DNA of 18,815 nucleotides from an uncultured Clostridiaceae bacterium (GCA_949948825.1 CATLIJ010000012.1:1-18815), one strand, 5' to 3'; shown: positions 7,015-15,837, counted from the first letter of the stretch. Translations and numbers: made by a program. The notes: generated by a model from the letters alone, not told the origin.

Positions 7015-7619
7015 GCAAAGGCGGATTTATGAAAGATGCCCTGATTCTGTTTGCCATTACCCTGGTGGCAGGCGCTTGTCTGGGCGGCGTATATGAGGCT
7101 ACCAAGGCGCCTATTGCGGCGGCGAACCTGGCAGCAAAAGAGGAGGCATACCGGACCGTGCTGCCGGATGCAGTGTCCTTTGAGGCAGATGATATGACAG
7201 CGGTGATTGCCGCAGCTAACAGCGAGATTGGCGGTCTTGGCTTTGGAAATGTGACTGTGGACGAGGCAGCTGTTGCTCTGGACGGTTCCGGAGCGCCCAT
7301 GGGATATGTGGTGACAACTACCTCCAAGGACGGTTATGGCGGCGCGATTACGGTTTCCGTAGGGGTAAAGGCAGATGGCACAGTCAATGGCATTGCATTT
7401 TTGACTCTTGCCGAGACAGCTGGTCTTGGTATGAATGCAGATACAGACTGGAAAAACCAGTATGCAGGCAAGAATGTAGATACATTTACCGTTACCAAGA
7501 ACGGTGCGTCTGCTGACAACGAGATCAACGCGATCAGCGGTGCGACCATCACCTCCAATGCGGTGACGGGCGCAGTAAACGGGGCAGTTTATTTTGCGAA
7601 AAACTGTCTGGCACAGTAG
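7011..7619 (+). CDS. rnfG: Rnf complex subunit RnfG (covalent FMN)
   Basis: RnfG has one N-terminal membrane helix (about residues 8-27) and an extracytoplasmic FMN-binding domain. It carries electrons between RnfD and the rest of the pump, as NqrC does in NQR. The 202-residue protein has GYGG (109-112), a variant AETAGLG of the usual ETPGLG motif, and ISGATITSNAV with the flavin-linking Thr179. The ATG overlaps the rnfD stop by four bases, with GGAGGG a few bases upstream. A second in-frame ATG at 7029 is possible but leaves no better ribosome site. Confidence 0.95.
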   Translation: MSKGGFMKDALILFAITLVAGACLGGVYEATKAPIAAANLAAKEEAYRTVLPDAVSFEADDMTAVIAAANSEIGGLGFGNVTVDEAAVALDGSGAPMGYVVTTTSKDGYGGAITVSVGVKADGTVNGIAFLTLAETAGLGMNADTDWKNQYAGKNVDTFTVTKNGASADNEINAISGATITSNAVTGAVNGAVYFAKNCLAQ

Positions 7620-7634
7620 GAGGTGGGAGAAGTC

Positions 7635-8441
7635 ATGAATAAATGTATGGAACGTATTTATAATGGCATTGTTAAGGAAAACCCGACTTTCGTGCTGATG
7701 CTGGGTATGTGTCCCACTCTGGCAGTTACCACCACAGCAGTCAACGGCGTGGGTATGGGACTGTCCACCACAGCGGTTTTAGTGTTTTCCAACCTGATTA
7801 TTTCCGCACTGCGGAAGATTATTCCGGACCGGGTGAGGATTCCGGCTTATATTGTAATCGTAGCGTCTCTGGTTACGATTGTTCAGCTGCTTTTACAGGC
7901 ATATGTACCCAGTCTGTACAGTTCCCTTGGAATTTTCATTCCTCTGATTGTGGTAAACTGTATTATTTTAGGGCGTGCCGAAGCATATGCAGCCAAGAAC
8001 GGTCCTCTGGAGTCTGCCTTTGACGGAATCGGCATGGGACTTGGGTTTACTGTGGGCCTGACCTCCATTGCCATTGTCCGTGAGATCATTGGCGCTGGCG
8101 CTGTGTTTGGCATGACCTTTATCCCGGAAGATTTCCGAATCACAATTTTTGGTCTGGCGCCTGGAGCATTCTTTGTTCTGGCAGGACTGACTGCCCTGCA
8201 GAATAAGTTTAAGGCTCCGTCTGCAACCAACGGATCAGCAGCTCCGTCAAAGCTGGCCTGCGGCGGCAACTGCATGACCTGCAGCGGTTCGGCCTGCTCT
8301 GCGAACCATGCTGTTTTGGAGGAAATCCGGGCCAAGGCAGAGGCAGAGGCTGCTGCAGCAAAGAAAGCAGCCGCTGAAAAGGCGGCGGCAGCCAAGAAGG
8401 CAGCAGCAGAAAAAGCAGCTCAGGCTGACAAACAAGAATAG
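7635..8441 (+). CDS. rnfE: Rnf complex membrane subunit RnfE with an unusual Cys-motif and Ala/Lys-rich C-terminal tail
   Basis: RnfE pairs with RnfA as two related six-helix membrane subunits that hold an iron-sulfur centre in the bilayer. Residues 1-192 are a normal RnfE, including the two conserved membrane cysteines Cys26 (GMCPTLAVT) and Cys109 (VNCIILGRAEAYA). After that the protein continues for about 76 residues. First comes a short linker, then CGGNCMTCSGSAC (Cys209, 213, 216, 221), then an Ala/Lys/Glu-rich segment with two near-copies of AAAKKAAAEKA that should form a charged helix. Related RnfE proteins are usually close to 200-230 residues, so the tail is extra. The start ATG at 7635 has AGGAGGTG (7618-7625) at good spacing; a GTG at 7623 lies inside that site and is rejected. 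Confidence 0.94.
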   Translation: MNKCMERIYNGIVKENPTFVLMLGMCPTLAVTTTAVNGVGMGLSTTAVLVFSNLIISALRKIIPDRVRIPAYIVIVASLVTIVQLLLQAYVPSLYSSLGIFIPLIVVNCIILGRAEAYAAKNGPLESAFDGIGMGLGFTVGLTSIAIVREIIGAGAVFGMTFIPEDFRITIFGLAPGAFFVLAGLTALQNKFKAPSATNGSAAPSKLACGGNCMTCSGSACSANHAVLEEIRAKAEAEAAAAKKAAAEKAAAAKKAAAEKAAQADKQE

Positions 8442-8455
8442 GAGGACACAGAGAA

Positions 8456-9034
8456 ATGAAAGAGTTGATTTTAGTAATTGTGGGAGCGGCTCTGGTAAAT
8501 AACATTATCTTAAGCCAGTTCCAGGGATTGTGTCCGTTCCTGGGTGTGTCCAAAAAGGTGGATACCTCTCTTGGTATGGGCGGAGCGGTTATTTTCGTAA
8601 TCGTTCTGGCCTCCATTGTGACGAACCTGATTTATACGTTTGTGCTGGTACCCTTTAACGTGACCTATCTTCAGACCATTGCTTTTATCCTGGTGATTGC
8701 AGCTCTGGTGCAGTTTGTGGAAATGTTCCTGAAAAAGAACGTGCCGTCCCTGTATCAGGCCCTGGGTGTGTTCCTGCCTTTGATTACCACCAACTGTGCT
8801 GTTTTGGGTTCTGCGCTGACCAATGTACAGAAAGAGTACAATTTTATTTTCAGCGTGGCCAATGGTTTTGGTACGGCAGTGGGCTTTACTGTGGCGATTG
8901 TGCTGCTGGCAAGTATCCGTGAAAGCATTGAAGACAACGATATTCCTTACAATTTCCAGGGGTCGCCGATTGTGTTGATCACCTCCGGTCTGATGGCAAT
9001 CGCGTTCATGGGCTTTTCCGGGCTGATTAAATAG
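8456..9034 (+). CDS. rnfA: Rnf complex membrane subunit RnfA
   Basis: This 192-residue, very hydrophobic protein is the partner of RnfE in the membrane part of the Rnf pump. The N-terminus MKELILVIVGAALVNNIILS and the motif GLCPFLGVSKK (Cys26) are typical, as is TTNCAVLG (Cys114). The two cysteines contribute to the intramembrane iron-sulfur centre shared with RnfE (family knowledge). Length is standard and there is no extension. AGGAGG overlaps the rnfE stop and is ten bases ahead of the ATG, so the genes are tightly linked. Confidence 0.96.
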   Translation: MKELILVIVGAALVNNIILSQFQGLCPFLGVSKKVDTSLGMGGAVIFVIVLASIVTNLIYTFVLVPFNVTYLQTIAFILVIAALVQFVEMFLKKNVPSLYQALGVFLPLITTNCAVLGSALTNVQKEYNFIFSVANGFGTAVGFTVAIVLLASIRESIEDNDIPYNFQGSPIVLITSGLMAIAFMGFSGLIK

Positions 9035-9050
9035 GAGGTGGCTTGAGAAG

Positions 9051-9842
9051 ATGAATATGACAGGTTTGCTTTTAGCGGCAGTCATCATCGGCGCCATCGG
9101 TATTGTCATCGGTGTGCTGCTGGGGATTGCCAGCGAACAGTTTAAAGTAGAAGTGGATGAAAAAGAGATTTTAGTCCGCGCCGAGCTTCCGGGCAATAAC
9201 TGCGGCGGATGCGGCTTTCCTGGCTGTGACGGTCTTGCGGCAGCCATTGCTGCAGGAACTGCAGCAGTGAATGCCTGTCCCGTAGGCGGTCCGGCAGTGG
9301 CAGATAAGATTGCTGCTATTATGGGAGTGGAAAGCGGAGGCTCTGAAAAGAAGGTTGCATTTGTGAAATGTAAAGGCACCTGCGATAAGGCCCGCGTCCA
9401 GTACAATTATTTTGGCATTGACGACTGCTCCAAGGTGGCAGTCGTGCCGGGAGGCGGTGAGAAAGCCTGCACCTATGGCTGTATGGGATATGGCTCCTGT
9501 GTCAAGGCCTGTGCTTTTGATGCTATTCACATTGTAGACGGAGTTGCAGTGGTAGATAAGGAGAAGTGTGTGGCCTGCGGAAAGTGCGTGGCCACCTGTC
9601 CCAACCATCTGATTGAACTGGTTCCTTATTCTGCTGAGCATCTGGTGCAGTGCTCTTCCCATGACAAGGGCAAAGATGTAAAGGCCAAATGTGACAATGG
9701 CTGTATTGCATGTACCTTGTGTACCAAGCAATGTGAGTTTGACGCCATTCATATGGATAACAATGTGGCTGTGATTGATTACAGCAAGTGTACCAACTGC
9801 GGTAAATGTGCCGCCAAGTGTCCGGCCAAGGTAATTCTTTAA
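9051..9842 (+). CDS. rnfB: Rnf complex subunit RnfB (ferredoxin-accepting, multi Fe-S)
   Basis: RnfB takes electrons from reduced ferredoxin. It has one N-terminal membrane helix (about 5-26), then the RnfB-type cluster motif Cys51/54/59/76 (NCGGCGFPGCDG...CPVGG). Further cysteines sit at 107, 111 and 126. Two pairs of ferredoxin motifs follow: Cys140/144/150/154 with 173/176/179/183, and Cys214/218/221/224/228 with 247/250/253/257. At 263 residues with this many cysteines it is the extended clostridial form. AGGAGGTGG precedes the ATG. It is the last gene of the operon and a clean terminator follows. Confidence 0.96.
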   Translation: MNMTGLLLAAVIIGAIGIVIGVLLGIASEQFKVEVDEKEILVRAELPGNNCGGCGFPGCDGLAAAIAAGTAAVNACPVGGPAVADKIAAIMGVESGGSEKKVAFVKCKGTCDKARVQYNYFGIDDCSKVAVVPGGGEKACTYGCMGYGSCVKACAFDAIHIVDGVAVVDKEKCVACGKCVATCPNHLIELVPYSAEHLVQCSSHDKGKDVKAKCDNGCIACTLCTKQCEFDAIHMDNNVAVIDYSKCTNCGKCAAKCPAKVIL

Positions 9843-9863
9843 AAGGTAATTTCTTAAATATAG

Positions 9864-9900
9864 AAGGAACTGCAGATGTGCTGCTGCAGTTCCTTTTTTT
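9864..9900 (+). terminator. Rho-independent terminator of the rnf operon
   Basis: AAGGAACTGCAG (9864-9875) pairs with CTGCAGTTCCTT (9884-9895) across an 8-nt loop, and a run of seven T (9894-9900) follows. It lies 21 nt after the rnfB stop. Confidence 0.95.
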
Positions 9901-9916
9901 CATATGGGAAAACATC

Positions 9917-9945
9917 TTGCCCTGTGGGATTAAGTATGTTATACT
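9917..9945 (+). promoter_or_regulatory. Promoter of the c-di-GMP phosphorelay cluster
   Basis: The -35 TTGCCC (9917-9922), a 17-bp spacer and extended -10 TGTTATACT (9937-9945) form a likely sigma-A promoter. The -10 lies within a dyad TAAGTAT-GTT-ATACTTA (9931-9947) that could serve as an operator. The leader would be about 100 nt. Confidence 0.65.
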
Positions 9946-10058
9946 TAAATAGGTGGAAAGGGCCGTTGTGGTCAGACTGGACTGCACAGGCTCTGTCTGC
10001 ATATAGATTTTGTATTAAGATGTTTAATTCTCATGGAAGGAAACAAGAAGTGGATTAT

Positions 10059-12152
10059 ATGAGCGGGAAGCATAGTCCTAGACAGACTATTTTAATAGCA
10101 GATGACTCGGAGATGAACCGGTCTATTTTGACAGATATGCTGGGGGATGAGTATGAGATTATGGAGGCGGAGAATGGCATAGAAGCAGTGTCCATTCTTC
10201 AGAAATATGGAAATTCCATATCCCTTTTGCTGTTGGACATTGTAATGCCTCAGATGGATGGCTTTGGAGTTCTTGCAGTGATGAACAAGAACCGTTGGAT
10301 TGAAGATATTCCAGTGATTATGATTTCGGCAGAAAGTGCTTCGGTTCACGTTGAGCGTGCTTATGAGCTGGGAGTGACTGATTTTATCAGCCGTCCCTTT
10401 GATGCATTGATTCTCCATCGCCGGGTAGTCAACACAATACTCCTTTATGCAAAGCAGAAACGGCTGATTGATATGGTTGCTGACCAGATTTATGAGAAGG
10501 AACAGCAAAGCAGCCTGATGGTTGATATTTTAAGTCATATTGTGGAATTTCGGAACGGGGAAAGCGGTCTGCATGTGTTACATATCCGGACACTGACAGA
10601 GCTGCTTCTGAAACATCTGGCTCAAAAGGACAGCCGTTATCAGATGCCCCGGTCACAGATGTCCCTGATTTGTACGGCTTCTGCTCTTCATGATATTGGT
10701 AAGATTGCCGTATCCAGTGAGATTTTGAATAAACCAGGACGGCTGACAGAGGAAGAGTTTGCCACCATGAAGACACACACCTTAATCGGAGCTTCCATGC
10801 TGGAGGATTTGCCGGTTCACCAGGGGGAGCCGTTGATTAAGATTGCCTATGAGATATGCCGCTGGCATCACGAGCGTTATGATGGCCGGGGGTACCCGGA
10901 TGGACTGAAAGGGGATGATATCCCGATTTCGGCTCAGATTGTGGCTCTGGCAGATGTGTATGATGCTCTGACCAGTGAGCGTGTATATAAGAAGGCCTTT
11001 TCCCATGATACAGCGGTTCAGATGATTTTGGAGGGCCAGTGCGGTCAGTTTAACCCTCTTTTGATGGAATGCTTCAAGGAAGTGGAGGGGATTTTGGAGG
11101 AAGAGCTCCGGACGAATACTCAGGCAAAAGCAAACCAAAGGCAGATGAAGAATGTGACAGAGGAGCTGCTTCGCCATGAAGAGCTGTCAGCCTCAGAACG
11201 GACATTGCAGCTTTTGGAGCATGAGCGCATGAAGTACAGCTTTTTTGCAGATATGTCACAGGAGATTCAGTTTGAATATACTGCGGCGCCCTCCATGGTC
11301 ACATTATCTGTCTATGGGGCAAAGAAGCTGGGAATGGAAGAGATTATCATGGACCCCCACAACAATGAGAAGGTTTTGGAGATGCTGGGCAGAGATAATC
11401 TGAATATCATAACAAAAGCTCTGCATAATACAACTCCGGAGCAGCCAGTGATCAAACAGGATCATGAGATCCGGATTAATGGCCAGAAGCGGTGGATGCG
11501 GACTGTGGGCCGCGCCATGTGGTCAGCGGATGAACCCCCGCGCTATATGGGAGCGATTGGGAAAACTACGGATATCCATGATGAACGTCTTCGGATCGAT
11601 GCTTTGGTGCAGATGGCGTCCCATGATCCTCTGACCGGTTTATTTAATCATAACTATGCGAGGGAACGGATCAGGGAACGTATGGAGCTGCTTCCCAAGG
11701 GGAGATTCGCTCTGGCCATTTTGGATCTGGATCACTTTAAGGATGCCAATGATAATTACGGACACATGTTTGGAGATCATGTGCTCATTTATATGACTGA
11801 GCAGCTGCGCCGGTGTATCCGCAGCGGAGATATTGCCGCAAGGGTTGGAGGAGATGAATTTTTGATTTTTCTTGAGTATAAGGATAATGTGGTTGCGGCA
11901 ATGGACCGGATTTTCCATTCTCTTGCAGGGCATTATGAAGATTTTAAAATTTCTGTCAGCATGGGAGTGGCACGGACTGAGATTGTGGGAAAGGATTATG
12001 ATACCTTGTTCCATGCCGCGGATCAGGCACTTTATGCAGTGAAGCGGGCAGGCCGGGGACAGTATCGTTTTTATGATGATACTATGAAGGAAATGCTGTC
12101 TGTGATTTCACCCATTGACGGCAGTGATGATAAATTTGTCAGTGACAGATAG
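10059..12152 (+). CDS. Response regulator with REC, HD-GYP, PAS-like and GGDEF domains (c-di-GMP turnover)
   Basis: This 697-residue cytoplasmic regulator can in principle both make and degrade c-di-GMP. REC spans about 9-125, with acidic pair D15/D16 and phosphoacceptor D60 (LLLLDIVMP). The usual lysine before the conserved Pro-Phe is arginine (R112, SRPFD). HD-GYP spans about 145-335, with HDIGK at 211-215 and HHERYDGRGYP at 270-280, all key residues present, so phosphodiesterase activity is expected. A PAS-like segment (about 380-510) follows. GGDEF spans about 523-675, with an intact GGDEF at 597-601 and an RxxD product-inhibition site at 588-591. It stands first in a cluster with an Hpt protein and a hybrid kinase. 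The start is uncertain: GTG at 10050 has AAGGA (10037-10041) at eight bases, while ATG 10059 has a weaker AGAAG. Confidence 0.93.
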   Translation: MSGKHSPRQTILIADDSEMNRSILTDMLGDEYEIMEAENGIEAVSILQKYGNSISLLLLDIVMPQMDGFGVLAVMNKNRWIEDIPVIMISAESASVHVERAYELGVTDFISRPFDALILHRRVVNTILLYAKQKRLIDMVADQIYEKEQQSSLMVDILSHIVEFRNGESGLHVLHIRTLTELLLKHLAQKDSRYQMPRSQMSLICTASALHDIGKIAVSSEILNKPGRLTEEEFATMKTHTLIGASMLEDLPVHQGEPLIKIAYEICRWHHERYDGRGYPDGLKGDDIPISAQIVALADVYDALTSERVYKKAFSHDTAVQMILEGQCGQFNPLLMECFKEVEGILEEELRTNTQAKANQRQMKNVTEELLRHEELSASERTLQLLEHERMKYSFFADMSQEIQFEYTAAPSMVTLSVYGAKKLGMEEIIMDPHNNEKVLEMLGRDNLNIITKALHNTTPEQPVIKQDHEIRINGQKRWMRTVGRAMWSADEPPRYMGAIGKTTDIHDERLRIDALVQMASHDPLTGLFNHNYARERIRERMELLPKGRFALAILDLDHFKDANDNYGHMFGDHVLIYMTEQLRRCIRSGDIAARVGGDEFLIFLEYKDNVVAAMDRIFHSLAGHYEDFKISVSMGVARTEIVGKDYDTLFHAADQALYAVKRAGRGQYRFYDDTMKEMLSVISPIDGSDDKFVSDR

Positions 12153-12168
12153 GAAAGAAGGTTTTAAG

Positions 12169-12525
12169 ATGACTTTGAAAGAATGTTATGCAGCGTTAGA
12201 GGGAGATTATGAGGGTGTTATTGCACGGCTGCGCAGTGAAAAGATGGTTCAGAAATTTGTACTTAAATTTTTGAATGATAAAAGCTATGAGCTGTTGGAG
12301 ACATCTCTGAAGGAGGAGAATTACGAGGAGGCATTTCGTGCGGCTCATACCATCAAGGGAGTTTGCCAGAATCTGAACTTTACTAAATTGTATGAGTCCA
12401 GCAGCAAGCTTACGGAAAGCCTGCGTTCAGGAAAAGGGGAGGAGACGGATGAATTGCTTGAACAGGTGAGAAAGGATTATCAGCAGACAGCTGATGCAAT
12501 TCAGGCATTTGGCGCCGAAGGTTAA
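12169..12525 (+). CDS. Histidine phosphotransfer (Hpt) protein
   Basis: This 118-residue all-helical protein carries the Hpt signature AAHTIKGVCQNLNF with phosphorylatable His60 and the following Lys63-Gly64. Hpt proteins shuttle phosphate between receiver domains. Here the partners are almost certainly the hybrid kinase downstream and the REC domain of the regulator upstream. It starts 16 nt after that regulator, with AGAAGG seven bases before the ATG at 12169. An earlier in-frame ATG would overlap the regulator and has no ribosome site. Free-standing Hpt genes placed between their kinase and their output regulator are a classic phosphorelay arrangement. Confidence 0.93.
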   Translation: MTLKECYAALEGDYEGVIARLRSEKMVQKFVLKFLNDKSYELLETSLKEENYEEAFRAAHTIKGVCQNLNFTKLYESSSKLTESLRSGKGEETDELLEQVRKDYQQTADAIQAFGAEG

Positions 12526-12559
12526 GCTGCCAGAAACGAACGTTAGGGGGATATGCTTG

Positions 12560-15115
12560 ATGAAAAACAGGACCATACGATATTTACAAATCGGCCTTAT
12601 CCTTATATCGGTGCTTTGTATTGGCGTGTTCTCTTTTCTGGCGCTTTATATGAAAAAGAAAAGTGCAGATACGATCAGCGAAGTTGGTAATATCTACATG
12701 TCAGGCATGAATGAGCGGATTCGGATGCATTTTCAGACTACCATTGACTTTCGTCTGTCCCATGTGGAGGATTTAGGACGGATTATTACCTCCCAAAGGC
12801 ATGGGGATGTGGAAAGCCTGAAGGAGGAGCTTGCTTACAATGCAAAGGCCAGAGGTTTTGAGTATCTGGCGCTGTACTCCCAGGATGGTCAGTTTGAGAT
12901 GATCTACGGGGAACCTTTAAGAGTGGTTGATCCAGAGCCATTTCTTGAGTCACTGAATAACAGTGAAAAGAAGGTTGCAGTTGGAAGGGATGCAGATGAA
13001 AACCCTGTGGTGCTGATGGGAGTGTCTGTGGATCTCTCCTCCCTGGGAGATACCACGAGCACAGCGATTGTGGCAGGGCTTCCGGTAGATTATATCAGCA
13101 ATCTGCTTTCCCTGGATGGAGACGAATCTCTGGTATATTCCCATATTATCCGTATTGATGGAAGCTTTGTAATTCGAAGCGCAGGGGCTTACCGGGACAG
13201 CTATTTTGAACGTGTTCGCGCTATTTATGGAGAGAATCAGAAAGAGGATGCGGAGAATCATATCCGTGAGATGCAGGAGGCTATGAATGCAGGCCGGGAT
13301 TATTCATCTGTGCTTCATCTGCCAGATGAGCGTCAGCATTTGTACTGTACCGGACTGCCTTATTCGGAATGGTTTCTCGTTACAGTTATGCCGTATGGTG
13401 AGTTGGACCAGTTGGTGAATAAGATGGGTTCTCAATGGATTACCATGGGAATCGGAGCATGTCTTTTGATTTTATCTGCTTTGATGGTAGTTTTTGTTAT
13501 TTATTTTCAGAACACCAGGCAACAGATCCGTCAGCTGGATGAGGCAAGGCGGGAGGCTCTTTTTGCCAACAAGGCAAAAAGTGAGTTCCTTTCTAATATG
13601 AGCCATGACATTCGCACGCCAATGAATGCGATTGTGGGCATGACAGCGATTGCAACTGCCAATATCGGCAATACACAGCAGGTACAAAACTGTCTGCGAA
13701 AGATTACCCTGTCCAGCAAGCATTTGCTGGGGCTGATTAATGATGTGCTGGATATGTCCAAGATTGAGAGCGGAAAGATGACCTTAAATGTAGATCAGGT
13801 ATCTCTCCGGGAGGTTTTGGACAACCTGGTTAATATTGTTCAGTCTCAGATCAAGGCAAAAAGATTGAAGTTTGATGTTTCCATTCATGATATCCAGACA
13901 GAAAATGTTTGCTGCGACAGCGTAAGGCTGAATCAGGTACTCCTTAACCTTCTTTCCAATGCCATCAAGTTTACGCCAGAGGAAGGGCAGATTCATATTG
14001 CATTGTATGAGGAGGAATCCCCGAAAGGAGAAGACCATGTACGCATTCATCTGGAGGTGAGTGACACAGGAATCGGGATGTCTCCGGAATTTAAGGAAAA
14101 GATTTTTGACTCTTTTACAAGAGAGGACAGCACCCGTGTTCGTAAGACAGAGGGGACTGGCTTGGGGATGGCGATTACCAAGTATATTATAGATGCTATG
14201 GGCGGAACCATTGAAGTGGAGAGCCAGCTTGGAGAGGGAACCAGCTTTTTTGTCACCCTGGACATGGCAAAGGCAGAGGTGATGGAAGCAGATATGATTC
14301 TTCCTGAATGGAATCTTCTGGTGGTTGATGATGACCAGCAGCTTTGTGAGAGCGCGGTGGGATCTTTGAAATCCATTGGAGTGAATGCGGAATGGGCTTT
14401 GGACGGAGAATCTGCAGTGGAGATGGTGAAAAAGCATCACGGAAAGCATGAGGATTACCATATTGTTCTTTTGGACTGGAAGCTTCCGGGGATGGATGGC
14501 ATTGAGACAGCCCGGGAGATTCGGAAGCATATGGGAGATGAGGTTCCTATTTTGCTGATTTCTGCTTATGATTGGGGAGAGATCGAGGAGGCAGCCCGGG
14601 GAGCCGGAGTGACAGGTTTTATTGCAAAGCCGCTTTTTAAGTCTACCTTATACTATGGCTTAAAGCCTTATGCAGGGGATAAAGAGCAGGTTCCGGAGGA
14701 GCCGGAGGAGACCTTTGATCTAATTGGAAAGCGGGTATTGCTGGCAGAGGACAATGATTTAAACTGGGAGATTGCAGAGGAGCTGTTGTCAGAGCTGGGG
14801 CTTGAGCTGGAACGGGCAGAGAACGGGCAGATTTGCATTGATATGTTCCAAAAGTCTCCGGTTGGTTATTATGATGCAGTGCTTATGGATATTCGTATGC
14901 CAGTGATGACTGGCTATGAGGCGGCATGGGGGATTCGGAAGCAGGAACGGCCGGATGCAGACCTTCCCATAATAGCCATGACAGCAGATGCCTTTTCAGA
15001 GGACATTAAAAGGTGCCTGGATTGTGGGATGAATGCTCACATTGCAAAGCCGATTGATGTGCGGGAGGTTTCCCGTCTGTTGGAAAAATATATCCGTGAG
15101 AGAAATGCAGGATGA
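12560..15115 (+). CDS. Hybrid sensor histidine kinase with two receiver domains
   Basis: This 851-residue membrane kinase should sense an external signal and feed phosphate to the Hpt protein. TM1 lies at about 6-28. A ~260-residue extracytoplasmic sensor region follows (CACHE-like by layout, ligand unknown), then TM2 at about 293-316. The kinase core has the H-box SNMSHDIRTPMNAIVGM with His349, N-box LNQVLLNLLSNAIKF (near 458), G1 DTGIGMSPEFKEKIFDSF and G2 EGTGLGMAI. REC1 (about 584-705) has D639 in LLDWKLPG and REC2 (about 722-848) has D777 in LMDIRMPVM. Both keep the Lys-Pro motif (AKPLF, AKPID). ATG 12560 follows TAGGGGG by nine bases. Its stop overlaps the next start (ATGA). Confidence 0.95.
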   Translation: MKNRTIRYLQIGLILISVLCIGVFSFLALYMKKKSADTISEVGNIYMSGMNERIRMHFQTTIDFRLSHVEDLGRIITSQRHGDVESLKEELAYNAKARGFEYLALYSQDGQFEMIYGEPLRVVDPEPFLESLNNSEKKVAVGRDADENPVVLMGVSVDLSSLGDTTSTAIVAGLPVDYISNLLSLDGDESLVYSHIIRIDGSFVIRSAGAYRDSYFERVRAIYGENQKEDAENHIREMQEAMNAGRDYSSVLHLPDERQHLYCTGLPYSEWFLVTVMPYGELDQLVNKMGSQWITMGIGACLLILSALMVVFVIYFQNTRQQIRQLDEARREALFANKAKSEFLSNMSHDIRTPMNAIVGMTAIATANIGNTQQVQNCLRKITLSSKHLLGLINDVLDMSKIESGKMTLNVDQVSLREVLDNLVNIVQSQIKAKRLKFDVSIHDIQTENVCCDSVRLNQVLLNLLSNAIKFTPEEGQIHIALYEEESPKGEDHVRIHLEVSDTGIGMSPEFKEKIFDSFTREDSTRVRKTEGTGLGMAITKYIIDAMGGTIEVESQLGEGTSFFVTLDMAKAEVMEADMILPEWNLLVVDDDQQLCESAVGSLKSIGVNAEWALDGESAVEMVKKHHGKHEDYHIVLLDWKLPGMDGIETAREIRKHMGDEVPILLISAYDWGEIEEAARGAGVTGFIAKPLFKSTLYYGLKPYAGDKEQVPEEPEETFDLIGKRVLLAEDNDLNWEIAEELLSELGLELERAENGQICIDMFQKSPVGYYDAVLMDIRMPVMTGYEAAWGIRKQERPDADLPIIAMTADAFSEDIKRCLDCGMNAHIAKPIDVREVSRLLEKYIRERNAG

Positions 15116-15816
15116 ATATGAAAATAAGAATCTCCAAAAAGAAAATTGTGAAAAGAATCCGGGCATGGTTTGTCTGCTGCCTGTTTTTGGCAGCAGCAGG
15201 CGTGCTCTGTCTTTTTATAGGCAATTATTATGTGAAGGCAAGTGTGGAAAACAGGGTCCTGGGACAGGACGGGTATGAAGGAGTGTCCGGGATGGACTGT
15301 ATTCTGGTGTTGGGCTGCGGACTCCGGCCAGACGGGGAGCCGACACAGATGCTCAAAGACCGGCTGGAGGCGGGGATTGCCTTGTATCAGGCAGGGGCAG
15401 CGCCAAAGCTTCTGATGAGTGGTGATCATGGAAGAGTTCAGTATGATGAAGTAAACCGGATGAAACAATATGCGCTGGAGAGGGGAGTTCCATCTAAAGA
15501 TATTTTTATGGATCATGCTGGATTTTCTACTTATGAAAGTATGTATCGGGCCAGAGATGTCTTTCAGGTGAAGAAGGCCATTGTAGTGACTCAGGAGTAT
15601 CATTTGTATCGTGCTCTGTATGACGGGAAGCAGCTGGGGCTGGAGCTTTGGGGATATCCTGCAAGGAAGGTCCGTTATGGAGGCCAGAGAAGGCGGGATT
15701 TAAGGGAGATTGTTGCCAGGAATAAGGATATTTTGTATTGTATGCTTCAGCCGAAGCCGACTTATTTGGGGGAGGCCATCCCAGTGAGTGGAGACGGTGA
15801 TTTGACAAACGATTAA
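15112..15816 (+). CDS. YdcF/SanA-family (DUF218) membrane-anchored protein
   Basis: The 234-residue protein has a basic N-terminus and one membrane helix (about 19-37), then a DUF218 fold outside the membrane. Family motifs are CILVLGCGLRPDG (63-75), DRLEAGIALYQAG (83-95), LMSGDHG (101-107), the acidic HAGFSTYES stretch (135-143) and VVTQEYHLYRA (158-168). SanA/YdcF relatives have been linked to envelope integrity, but their biochemical reaction is not settled, so I give no reaction. The ATG overlaps the stop of the hybrid kinase (ATGA), so translation is probably coupled and it may belong to the same response. A second ATG at 15118 is an equally possible start. Confidence 0.85.
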   Translation: MNMKIRISKKKIVKRIRAWFVCCLFLAAAGVLCLFIGNYYVKASVENRVLGQDGYEGVSGMDCILVLGCGLRPDGEPTQMLKDRLEAGIALYQAGAAPKLLMSGDHGRVQYDEVNRMKQYALERGVPSKDIFMDHAGFSTYESMYRARDVFQVKKAIVVTQEYHLYRALYDGKQLGLELWGYPARKVRYGGQRRRDLREIVARNKDILYCMLQPKPTYLGEAIPVSGDGDLTND

Positions 15817-15837
15817 ATGTAACAGTTCAGACAGCAG

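Noticed and set aside
9876..10058. N-terminal extension of the response regulator back to 9876
   Set aside because: It would start inside the rnf terminator and upstream of the promoter at 9917-9945; receiver homology begins only after 10080.
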